Positions 42,074-50,027 of a stretch of 53,391 nucleotides of DNA are shown here, piece by piece. Below the pieces are notes generated by a model, which saw only the letters and a list, made by a program, of their open reading frames with translations, had not been told where the DNA came from and searched no databases. Both the position numbers and the translations under genes were made by a program. Source of the DNA: Deltaproteobacteria bacterium (GTDB lineage Bacteria > Desulfobacterota > Binatia > UTPRO1); assembly GCA_029262315.1 (NCBI GenBank), contig JAJCZP010000056.1:1-53391 (forward strand), read 5' to 3'. How positions within the stretch are numbered: the stretch's first letter is position 1; each line of letters starts with the position of its first letter.

Positions 42074-42775
42074 GTGGCTAAAGTCGCCTCCACGTCGACC
42101 GGCGCCGCCGGCGCGCGTCCAGAACCACGCCTCGTGGCCGTCGCAGATCTCACCCGTCGCGAGCGCCGCAAGCGCGAGGTCCACACACGCATCCTCGAGG
42201 GGGCTATCGCGCTCTTCGACGAACGCGGCTTTCACACCACGAAGGTGGCCGACATCTGCGAGCACGCTGACGTCGCCAACAAGACCTTCTTCAATCACTT
42301 CGCCTCCAAGGAGCATCTGCTCCGGGAGATCGCCAGCTTCGTGCTCGACGATTTCGTCAACGAGATGGAGCTCGCCCGCAAGCAGCCGGTCTCCACGCGC
42401 GAGCGCATCTACTTCTTGTTTCGGCGCATCACCGATCGCATCGACGAGGCCGGCGCGATGCGCGCGCAACTCGTACACGAGGTCATTCGGGTCGCGCACG
42501 ACCCGGAGGTCGAGCCTCAACACGCTCGGAAGCTCCACGACGCGTTTCGCGGCATCGTCGAGGACGGCCGTACCGCCGGCGACGTCTCTCCCGACCACGA
42601 TCCGGAAACGCTCACCGAAATGCTGATGGGCGCGCTGTATGCCGTCATGTTCAACTGGACGAACTTCGAGGACTATCCGCTCCGCCGCCGCGCGCTGGCC
42701 GCCGCGCGCTTCCTCGGCGATGCGATGGCTGCGAAGCCGCCCGCAAGACCCAACACGTCGAGGAAGAGAAAATGA
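42074..42775 (+). CDS. TetR family regulator
   Basis: A 233-residue repressor-type regulator. The N-terminal HTH is clear (ILEGAIALFDERGFHTTKVA, ICEHADVANKTFFNHFASKE). The C-terminal ligand domain is helical, and the tail is basic. The GTG at 42074 has no ribosome site and is right at the predicted transcription start; GTG 42134, just before the HTH, is a credible alternative with a longer leader. Its stop overlaps the oxygenase start by 4 bases (ATGA). It very probably controls its own operon. Confidence 0.9.
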   Translation: MAKVASTSTGAAGARPEPRLVAVADLTRRERRKREVHTRILEGAIALFDERGFHTTKVADICEHADVANKTFFNHFASKEHLLREIASFVLDDFVNEMELARKQPVSTRERIYFLFRRITDRIDEAGAMRAQLVHEVIRVAHDPEVEPQHARKLHDAFRGIVEDGRTAGDVSPDHDPETLTEMLMGALYAVMFNWTNFEDYPLRRRALAAARFLGDAMAAKPPARPNTSRKRK

Positions 42776-43731
42776 CATCTCGATCCCACGAGCATACCGA
42801 GCTCCCCCTCCCGAACGGATGGTTCGCCGTCGCTTGGAGCAAGGACCTCGCGGCTGGCGAGGTCCAAGCGATCCACTACTTCGGCCAAGATCTCGTCCTC
42901 TTCCGCACCCGCAAGGGGCATGCCCGTGTACTCGATGCGTACTGCGCGCATCTCGGTGCCCACTTCGGCCATGGCGGACGCGTGGTGGGCGAGAACGTGC
43001 GTTGTCCGTTCCACGGCTGGCAGTACGACGGTGAGCAGGGGCACTGCGCCAGGATTCCATATTGCGACAAGATTCCGGCAAAGGCTCGCGTCCGCGCCTG
43101 GCCGGTCGTCGAAAGAAATCGCATGATTTTCGTCTGGCACCACGCCGAGGAGACACCGCCGATCTGGGACGTTCCCACCGCGCCAGAGCTGAACGATGCG
43201 GCCTGGACGGAGCCGAGGTACTACGAGCTGAACGTCCCCGTGCACATGCAAGACATGGCGGAGAACAACTGCGACCCGGTCCACTTCAAATTCGTGCACG
43301 GCAGTGTCGACGTCGGCGAGGAGGGCGAGATCGAGTTCGGCGAGGACGGGCGTTTCTTTCGCATCGCGAATACGGCCGAGCGTGAAACGCCGCTCGGCAA
43401 ATTCACCACCCGGCTCGAACGCGACAGCTGGCAGCTCGGCATGACGAGCGTGCGCACGCTGGGAATCCCGGACGCCGGCCTGATGATGTTCTCCTCCACC
43501 TCGCCGATCGATTCGAGCAACACCTGCTCGCGCTGGGTCTTCAGTGTGACACGCAATCTCGTCGACATCGCCGGCGAGGATTGGATCGAGGGCATGTCGA
43601 CCGGCGTCCTGCAAGACATGGCGATCTGGAAGAACAAAATCTACCGCCCCGCGCCGGTCTTCTGCGAAGCGGACCAGTATCTGATCCAATTCCGGCGCTG
43701 GGTGCGCCAGTTCTACTCGACTGCGAACTGA
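42772..43731 (+). CDS. Rieske non-heme iron oxygenase, KshA-like
   Basis: A 319-residue oxygenase component. The Rieske [2Fe-2S] ligands are C58, H60, C78 and H81 (YCAHLGAHFG, CPFHGWQYDG). The mononuclear iron site is D168-x2-H171-x4-H176 (NNCDPVHFKFVH), with the third ligand probably in QDMAIW near residue 288. The C-terminal WKNKIYRPAP and FRRWVRQFY match 3-ketosteroid 9-alpha-hydroxylase oxygenase (KshA) as I remember it. It needs a reductase such as KshB, and none is in this operon. The substrate may be a steroid or another alicyclic or terpenoid compound. Confidence 0.92.
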   Translation: MTSRSHEHTELPLPNGWFAVAWSKDLAAGEVQAIHYFGQDLVLFRTRKGHARVLDAYCAHLGAHFGHGGRVVGENVRCPFHGWQYDGEQGHCARIPYCDKIPAKARVRAWPVVERNRMIFVWHHAEETPPIWDVPTAPELNDAAWTEPRYYELNVPVHMQDMAENNCDPVHFKFVHGSVDVGEEGEIEFGEDGRFFRIANTAERETPLGKFTTRLERDSWQLGMTSVRTLGIPDAGLMMFSSTSPIDSSNTCSRWVFSVTRNLVDIAGEDWIEGMSTGVLQDMAIWKNKIYRPAPVFCEADQYLIQFRRWVRQFYSTAN

Positions 43732-43743
43732 AGGAGCATGGCG

Positions 43744-44931
43744 ATGGATCGCTATCTGATCATCTCATCCGACTGTCACGCGGGACTGCCGCCCGAGCGC
43801 TATCGCGACTACGTCGATCCGCAATACCAGGAGCTCTTCGATGCCGCCCTCCCGATCCAGATCGAACGCACACAGGAAGCCGAGCGCAAGTTTCTGATCG
43901 CGGACGTCAACGCCGCCTGGCGGAAGGGCCGCGAGCAGGATCTCTCGGGCGCATGGGATTCCGATCAACGACTCCGCGTGCTCGACGCCGACGGGATCGT
44001 CGCCGAGGTCATCTTTCCCGACGGCATCACCGAGATGAACATGCCGCCGTTTGGTGCCGGCCTCTCGCTGCCCACCGAGGAGATCGTCCCCGAGTTGCAG
44101 TGGGCCGGGGCCCGCGCCCACAACCGCTGGATCTCCGAGTTCTGCCAAATGGCCCCCGAGCGTCGCGCCGGCGTCGCGATCGTGCCCGCACTCTGGGACG
44201 TCGACGAGGCCGTGCGCGAAACACGCTGGGCACGTGAACGCGGACTGCGCTCGATCCTGATTCCGAACTACTGGGGCAAACACGACGCGTACCATCACCC
44301 GAAGTACGATCCTCTGTGGGCCGTCTGTCAGGACCTGGAGATGGTCATCAACTTCCACTCCGGCGCCGCGCCCATGTCCGACTACGCCGACCACCAGGGG
44401 ATGATGGGCATCTACATCTCGGAGGTGGCCTGGTGGACGGCACGGCCGCTCTCGTTCCTCATCTGGGGTGGGGTCTTCGAGCGCTTCCCACGGCTCAAAG
44501 TCGCGGTGACCGAAGGCACCTCCATCTGGGTGCCCGAGCTCCTGTCGCTGCTCGACTTCCGCTACGCCGACACGCCCTACAGTGCCAAGCTCGGCGACTA
44601 CCGCAGCCACTTGAAGCGCACGCCCAGCGAGTACTTTCATCGCAACGTCTTTCTCGGCGCCTCGTGCATGCCACGACGTGAATCCGAGATGCGCTACGAA
44701 ATCGGGCTCGGCAACATCATGTGGGGCTCGGACTATCCGCATCCCGAGGGCGCGTGGCCCGAGACCGCGACGCAGCTCCACGAAACCTTCGACGGCCTCC
44801 CCGACAGCGAGCTCACGGCCATGCTCGGCGGCAACGCCATCGACGTCTACGGCTTCGACCGCGATGCCCTGACCACACTCGCCGACCGCATCGGCCCCGA
44901 AAAGCACACGTTCTCCCCCACTGCTTCGTGA
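43744..44931 (+). CDS. Amidohydrolase family (PF04909-type, decarboxylase/hydrolase-like) protein
   Basis: A 395-residue TIM-barrel amidohydrolase of the amidohydro_2 group. The N-terminal metal motif appears as SSDCHAG, then NFHSGAAP, and the final GSDYPHPEG is the conserved Asp segment. ATG 43744 is preferred because AAGGAG is 7 bases upstream, whereas ATG 43738 has only 1 base spacing. Family members hydrolyse C-C bonds or decarboxylate aromatic and cyclic acids. It sits between the Rieske oxygenase and the acetoacetate decarboxylase gene, so it may act on the oxygenase product. Confidence 0.9.
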   Translation: MDRYLIISSDCHAGLPPERYRDYVDPQYQELFDAALPIQIERTQEAERKFLIADVNAAWRKGREQDLSGAWDSDQRLRVLDADGIVAEVIFPDGITEMNMPPFGAGLSLPTEEIVPELQWAGARAHNRWISEFCQMAPERRAGVAIVPALWDVDEAVRETRWARERGLRSILIPNYWGKHDAYHHPKYDPLWAVCQDLEMVINFHSGAAPMSDYADHQGMMGIYISEVAWWTARPLSFLIWGGVFERFPRLKVAVTEGTSIWVPELLSLLDFRYADTPYSAKLGDYRSHLKRTPSEYFHRNVFLGASCMPRRESEMRYEIGLGNIMWGSDYPHPEGAWPETATQLHETFDGLPDSELTAMLGGNAIDVYGFDRDALTTLADRIGPEKHTFSPTAS

Positions 44932-44944
44932 AAGGAGCGCTCCG

Positions 44945-45748
44945 ATGGCACGACTCCGCTACGTAAAAGGCCCGGAGGAACTTGCGCGCGCACGCGCAGC
45001 GAACCCCGAGTTTCTCTCCAGCACCGTGCGATCGATCCGCACCGTGTACGAAACCGACCCCGCCATCGCCCGCGCCGTCGTTCCGCGCCCGCTCGAGCCA
45101 ACCGGAGCCGAGGTCGCCCTCACCGTCTCGCACGTCGCCATCCACATTACCCCCGAATTCACGTTCGAGATCGGCTCGGCCATCTTCGGCGTGCGCGTGA
45201 CCTACGACAACGTGCCCGGCACGTACCTGATCACTATGCCGATGACGACCGAGGCCGCGGTCGTCGGTGGGCGTGAGACCTTCGGCGAGCCCAAGAAGAT
45301 CGCGGACATCGAGTTCAAGCAGGAAGGGAAGACCGCGTCGGGCGTCGTCTCCCGCATGGGAATTCCCTACATCGAGGTACAGGCGACCCTGGGCGACGAA
45401 CGCGGTCCGCGCGCATTCACCGAGCACGCCTACTGCTACAAGATGCTGCCCTCGTGTCAGCCCGATCGCGACTTCGACTACGACCCCCTCCTCGTCCGCC
45501 TCGAATGGAAACACGAGCAGACGCGCGTCGTCGACGCGCAGGCGAGCATCACGCTCCGCGACTCGCCGTTCGACCCCGTCGCGGACCTTCCCGTACGGAA
45601 GATCGTGAAGGCCGAGTACGAGGAAGGCACCACGGCAAGCAACGGTACGGTACTCCGTGCCGTCCCCGGAGAATGGATGCTCCCGTTTCTCCATCAACGC
45701 TATGACGATCACGCAGTCGAGGGCGTCGAGCTCGCGGACGCATCGTGA
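44945..45748 (+). CDS. Acetoacetate decarboxylase family protein
   Basis: A 267-residue protein of the ADC superfamily. The conserved GRETFGEPKKIADIEF holds the Schiff-base lysine region. AGGAG stands before the ATG, and it starts 13 bases after the amidohydrolase stop. True Adc decarboxylates acetoacetate, but many ADC-like proteins in catabolic operons act as aldolase-dehydratases or on other beta-keto acids. Whether the active-site Lys and Arg set supports decarboxylation was not checked structurally. Confidence 0.9.
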   Translation: MARLRYVKGPEELARARAANPEFLSSTVRSIRTVYETDPAIARAVVPRPLEPTGAEVALTVSHVAIHITPEFTFEIGSAIFGVRVTYDNVPGTYLITMPMTTEAAVVGGRETFGEPKKIADIEFKQEGKTASGVVSRMGIPYIEVQATLGDERGPRAFTEHAYCYKMLPSCQPDRDFDYDPLLVRLEWKHEQTRVVDAQASITLRDSPFDPVADLPVRKIVKAEYEEGTTASNGTVLRAVPGEWMLPFLHQRYDDHAVEGVELADAS

Positions 45749-45774
45749 GCCGCCGGCCCACGTAGGAGTTCACC

Positions 45775-46653
45775 GTGCAGGAGTTCGACAAGAAGGTCGT
45801 CGTCATCACCGGGGGCGCGAGTGGCGTCGGGCGCGCGCTCGGCGAGCGCTGCGGACGTGCCCGCATGCAGGTCATCCTATCGGACGTCGAGGAGACCGCG
45901 CTCGCCGCGACGGTCGCCGATCTCTCCGCGACCGGGCTCGACGTCAGCGGCATCCCCGCCGATGTCTCCGATGCGGCCTCCATGACCGCCCTCGCGGCTC
46001 AGGTCTTCGCACGCCACCCCACCGTACACCTGCTCTTCAACAACGCGGGGATCGGCACCGACGAAATGCAGACACCGCTCTGGGAGTCCTCCCGGAACGA
46101 CTGGACGTGGGCGCTGAGCGTCAACCTCTGGGGCGTGATCCACGGTATCCGGGCATTCGTCCCGACCATGCTCGCACGCGGCGAAGAAGGCCACGTCGTG
46201 AACACGTCATCGGGGAACGGCGGCCTCTTTCCGCTCCCAACGACACCCATCTACGCCACGACCAAAGCCGCTGTCACCTGCGTCTCGGAGGTCCTCCATC
46301 ATCAGTTGCAAATGGCCCGGGCCAAGCTCAAGGCCGGCGTCCTCTTTCCGGGCCCGCATATCGTGAACACACGCATCTTCGAGTCGGCACGCAACCGCCC
46401 TCTGGACCTGCCAATGGAGACCGATCCCGATCGCCCGCCCCCCACGCTCGCCGACATCAAGACCATGGCGAAGCAGGTCGGCGTCGACCTCGCCGTGACC
46501 GAGCCCGCCGAGGTCGCCGAGTTCGCGTTCAGCGCGATTCGCGAGGATCGCTTCTGGTTGCTCCCGCCGAGCAAAGACGTGGATGCCCGGATCCGAGGAC
46601 GCCTGGAGAGCATCCTCGAACGCCGTACGCCGGAGATGCCGTCGCTACTCTGA
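45775..46653 (+). CDS. Short-chain dehydrogenase/reductase of the Rieske operon
   Basis: A 292-residue SDR. The nucleotide site is TGGASGVGRALGE, FNNAGIG gives the fourth strand, and NTSSGNGG with YATTKAA supplies the catalytic Ser-Tyr-Lys. The GTG start at 45775 has AGGAG upstream. The long C-terminal tail (DLAVTEPAEVAEFAF, WLLPPSKDVDAR) is common to SDRs encoded in hydrocarbon and steroid operons. It is the last gene of the operon and its stop overlaps the convergent GAF-receiver gene by 9 bases. It probably oxidises an alcohol intermediate. Confidence 0.92.
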   Translation: MQEFDKKVVVITGGASGVGRALGERCGRARMQVILSDVEETALAATVADLSATGLDVSGIPADVSDAASMTALAAQVFARHPTVHLLFNNAGIGTDEMQTPLWESSRNDWTWALSVNLWGVIHGIRAFVPTMLARGEEGHVVNTSSGNGGLFPLPTTPIYATTKAAVTCVSEVLHHQLQMARAKLKAGVLFPGPHIVNTRIFESARNRPLDLPMETDPDRPPPTLADIKTMAKQVGVDLAVTEPAEVAEFAFSAIREDRFWLLPPSKDVDARIRGRLESILERRTPEMPSLL

Positions 46654-48855
46654 GACCGGCGCGGGCGCAGCCGACAGCACGGCTGACCTGCCACCTCGAT
46701 CGTCATGCAGCCAGTGGCAGATGCGCGCCCGTAGCGGTCCGTAGTCCGAGACCGGCTTGGCAAGGAACTCGGTGAAACCGGCCGCCAAGGCCGCCGACTC
46801 CACCCGGGGTCCCGTGTTGATGCTGGTGGCGATGATCGGCAGATCGCCACACCCGTTGAGCGCGCGAATTCTGCGGGTGGCCTCGTAGCCGTCGACCTCG
46901 GGCATCTGGAGATCGAGAATCACGAGATCGGGGCGGTGCGCTTCGACCATCGTGAGCGCCTGCCCTCCGTCGAACGCCTCCAGCAGTTCGACCCCAGGGA
47001 GCTCGCGCTCGAGATAGCGGCGAAACAACAAGCGCGCCATGCTGAGGTCGTCAGCAAACAGGAGTCGCTTCGGCCGCGGGGCCTGCGCCAACGCCACGAG
47101 GCGCTGGACCTCGGCAGCCTGCGCACGCGTCGCCGCGAGATGTCGCTCATCCGCGCTCGCGCCTGACACCACGGACCCCGTCGGAGCGGGCTCGGAGTCG
47201 CGCGTCAGGTCGACGTCCGGGTCACCCTCCGCGGACGCGGCGTCGGAACTCTCGGCCGACAGCTGCTGCACGAGTTGGGCGTTCGTCAACGCCATACCGG
47301 CGAGCTGCGCGACACCCTGGGCCAGGCGCGCCTCCTGGCGCGTGAACCCCTCCCCGGAGCTCCTGCCCAGCAACTGCACACCCACGGGCTCACCATCGCG
47401 GCGCAGGACGACCAACAACGCGGTCGTGACCCCGAGGGCGTCAAGCATCCCGCGGACGGGCTCGTCCGCGGCGGCGCGCTCCAGTGGCACGACCTCTTCG
47501 CGCGCGAGACGGGTGAGGATCTGGCCGATCGCGTCGAGGCCGATCGGCGTGCTCCGTATCTCCTGCCACGGCGCCTCGGAAACCCCGACGGCGGTCGTCG
47601 GCTGCAGCACTCCCCGCGCCGTCCGCACGAACCAGGTCGAGCTCTGGTCGCACTCGACGATCTCACGAGTCAGTGAGCACAAGCGCTCGAGCAGCACGGT
47701 CGGATCAAGCGAAGCGAGCAACTCGCGCCCCGCGCGGGCCAGCGCCCCTGACGCCCGAGCGTCGCTCTTCGAGGCTTCCTCGTCCCGATACCCGCCCATG
47801 GCGCTCCCGAGCAAGCGCACGGCGGCGCGCAGAAACTCGACGTCATCGCGGGTGAACGCGCGCTGCGTCGCCGCATACACCGTCAGTACGGCGTACGCAC
47901 GCTGGCGCACGCGAAGAATCGCACCGACACCGCTGGTGATCGTATGGTCACGAAAGACACCCGGGCTCTCGAGACTCTTCTCCCTCCGAAAATCCTCCAC
48001 GACCAGCGGCTCGTCAGCGCGCAGAGCCGCTGCCGGATGCGATCGTCCACCGGCATCGACGGTCGCCACCCCGATCGCGCCATCCTTCCAACCGACGCCT
48101 GCCGACAGCCGCAACGTCTTGGCGTCCGGCTGCACTTCCCAGACAGCGCACTGTGACGTGCCAAGCGCCTCACCGATCCAAACCACCGCGCGCTCCAGCA
48201 ACACGTGCGCGTCATGGGTGCGAAACCCGAGCTGGCCGATGCTGGCAATCGCCTCCTGGCGTCGCGCCTGACTCTCCAAACCGACGCGATGGGCGCACAC
48301 CGCCCTGCGCTCGCGCTCGCGGAGCGCGGCGGCCGCCGTGGCAACGACCGTCACCCCAACGGCGAGCACCAGGTGGCTGAGAAGCTGCGCCTGATCGCGC
48401 GTGCCGATGAGCCAGATGGATCCGACACCGTAGACACCGACCAGTCCGCATCCGACGGCGGCCACCTGCAGCGGCCGCCACGGCAACGCGAGCCATCCCG
48501 CCAGCAGCGCGACGATGACGGCCGCGGAATAGTGCATCCCCACCGTACCGTCCGCGGCGAGAAGCTCGATATTCAGTCCGAACGCCAGCACCACCGCGAT
48601 CCCACACGCGAGTGCCCGGCGACGCCCGAATTCGGTCAGGAGCAACAGGGCCGCCGCCGCGCACCCCATGAACGCCAGGGCGCGCCAGATCCGCAAGAGT
48701 CCCAACTCGGGCGGCTCGACGATGCCATCGAAGAACGCGAACACCGGGAGCAGCACCAGCGCCCCCGCCGCGAGGAGCCTGGCTCCCGGAAGCGCGGCGG
48801 TGCGGCGCTCGTCCTCGCACGCCTCCTGGACCGCCTGATCGTACGGACTCGTCAC
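46645..48855 (-). CDS. Membrane GAF-GAF-receiver protein lacking a kinase domain
   Basis: About 736 residues. GTG 48855 is the likely start (TTG 48861 is the only earlier choice, directly after a stop). It has six hydrophobic N-terminal helices, then two GAF-like domains (GEALGTSQCAVWEVQP and IVECDQSSTWFVRTARG regions), then an acidic linker and a C-terminal receiver domain. Receiver residues are intact: FADD, the phospho-acceptor D648 in VILDLQMP, ATSI and AKPV. No HisKA or HATPase domain exists between GAF and receiver, which is unusual. It may relay a signal from another kinase, or control output through conformational change. It is convergent with the SDR gene and divergent from the crotonase gene. 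Confidence 0.85.
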   Translation of the reverse strand: MTSPYDQAVQEACEDERRTAALPGARLLAAGALVLLPVFAFFDGIVEPPELGLLRIWRALAFMGCAAAALLLLTEFGRRRALACGIAVVLAFGLNIELLAADGTVGMHYSAAVIVALLAGWLALPWRPLQVAAVGCGLVGVYGVGSIWLIGTRDQAQLLSHLVLAVGVTVVATAAAALRERERRAVCAHRVGLESQARRQEAIASIGQLGFRTHDAHVLLERAVVWIGEALGTSQCAVWEVQPDAKTLRLSAGVGWKDGAIGVATVDAGGRSHPAAALRADEPLVVEDFRREKSLESPGVFRDHTITSGVGAILRVRQRAYAVLTVYAATQRAFTRDDVEFLRAAVRLLGSAMGGYRDEEASKSDARASGALARAGRELLASLDPTVLLERLCSLTREIVECDQSSTWFVRTARGVLQPTTAVGVSEAPWQEIRSTPIGLDAIGQILTRLAREEVVPLERAAADEPVRGMLDALGVTTALLVVLRRDGEPVGVQLLGRSSGEGFTRQEARLAQGVAQLAGMALTNAQLVQQLSAESSDAASAEGDPDVDLTRDSEPAPTGSVVSGASADERHLAATRAQAAEVQRLVALAQAPRPKRLLFADDLSMARLLFRRYLERELPGVELLEAFDGGQALTMVEAHRPDLVILDLQMPEVDGYEATRRIRALNGCGDLPIIATSINTGPRVESAALAAGFTEFLAKPVSDYGPLRARICHWLHDDRGGRSAVLSAAPAPVSE

Positions 48856-49024
48856 CGGCAATTAGTGAAGCAACGAGCATGCCGGCTGAACACCCAAGCC
48901 CGCCCGCATCCGGACCCGGCGACCCGCCACCAGCGCGCTGCCACGGCAAATTATTGGCGGTCGCCGGCGCGCCAACCCACGTTCTCGTTGACGGCCTTTC
49001 ATCCAGCCGACAGACTGCGCCGCC

Positions 49025-49984
49025 GTGGCAGACGAACCCCTCGTACTCATCGACGAGCCGGCCCAGTGGGTGCGGCGTCTCACTCTGAACCGCGCCGAGA
49101 AACGGAACGCGCTCACCAACGCGCTCCGGGGCCAACTCTTCGACGCCCTGCACGCAGCTGATCGAGACAACAGCATCCGCGTCACGATCATTCGCGGCGC
49201 CGGCACCTGCTTCTCGGCTGGCTACGATCTGGTCGCCGACTACCTCGAGGATCAGCCGTACTTCAGCGCCTGGGGCGACGGGCTCTGGCCCCGCCACGTC
49301 GTGCAGGGCTGGTTCGACATCTGGGATCTCGCCAAACCGGTGATCGCACAAGTCCACGGCTACTGCCTCGCCGGAGCGACCGAGCTCGCGGCGGCGTGTG
49401 ATCTCGTCTACGTCGCGGAGGACGCCCAATTCGGCTATCCGCCGGTCCGCACGATGAGCCCACCCGACATGCAGTTCTACCCGTGGCTCGCCGGCATGCG
49501 AAACGCGATGGAGATGATGCTGACCGGTGACGCCATCTCGGGAGCCGAGGCCGCGCGCATGGGCATCGCGAACCGCGCCTTCGACGCGCGCGAACTCGAC
49601 GCGGCCGTCCTGGCCATCGCCGCCCGCGTGGCAAAGGTCCCCTCCGATCTGCAGCAGGTCAACAAGCGCGCGGTCCACCGAGCGATGGAGGTCATGGGCC
49701 TGCGCACCGCCATCCGTGCCGGCAGCGAGCTGCAAATCGTCGGCTTCAATCAGCCTTCGTCGCGAGCGTACCTGCAACAACTCACCATGCAGGGTGTCAC
49801 CAAGGCGCTCGACCAGCGGGACGAGGCCTTCGGCGACTATCGCGTCGGCGAGGCCGCCGCGAGGGCGAAACCCGGACGCACCGACAAGGCTCGGCGCGTT
49901 CCGAAAGCCAAGACGGTGGCCACGAAAAAGCCCAAACGCGCCACCAAAACCCGGCGCACCACAAAACGGCGGCCCACACGTTGA
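49025..49984 (+). CDS. Crotonase family protein with a basic histone-like tail
   Basis: 319 residues, GTG start. The crotonase fold covers residues 1-260: LTLNRAEKRNALT, GAGTCFSAGYDLV, HGYCLAGATELAAACDLVY. The first catalytic glutamate (E in ATEL) is kept, but the second position is not a glutamate by eye, so it may be an isomerase or other crotonase rather than a hydratase. Residues about 285-319 form a Lys/Arg/Thr/Pro-rich tail (KTVATKKPKRATKTRRTTKR) like bacterial histone H1-like proteins, not expected on a crotonase. The role of the tail is unknown. Confidence 0.88.
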   Translation: MADEPLVLIDEPAQWVRRLTLNRAEKRNALTNALRGQLFDALHAADRDNSIRVTIIRGAGTCFSAGYDLVADYLEDQPYFSAWGDGLWPRHVVQGWFDIWDLAKPVIAQVHGYCLAGATELAAACDLVYVAEDAQFGYPPVRTMSPPDMQFYPWLAGMRNAMEMMLTGDAISGAEAARMGIANRAFDARELDAAVLAIAARVAKVPSDLQQVNKRAVHRAMEVMGLRTAIRAGSELQIVGFNQPSSRAYLQQLTMQGVTKALDQRDEAFGDYRVGEAAARAKPGRTDKARRVPKAKTVATKKPKRATKTRRTTKRRPTR

Positions 49985-50027
49985 CCACCCGCCGATCGGT
50001 CTGGTAACGCGAGCAGGAGGTTCGCTC

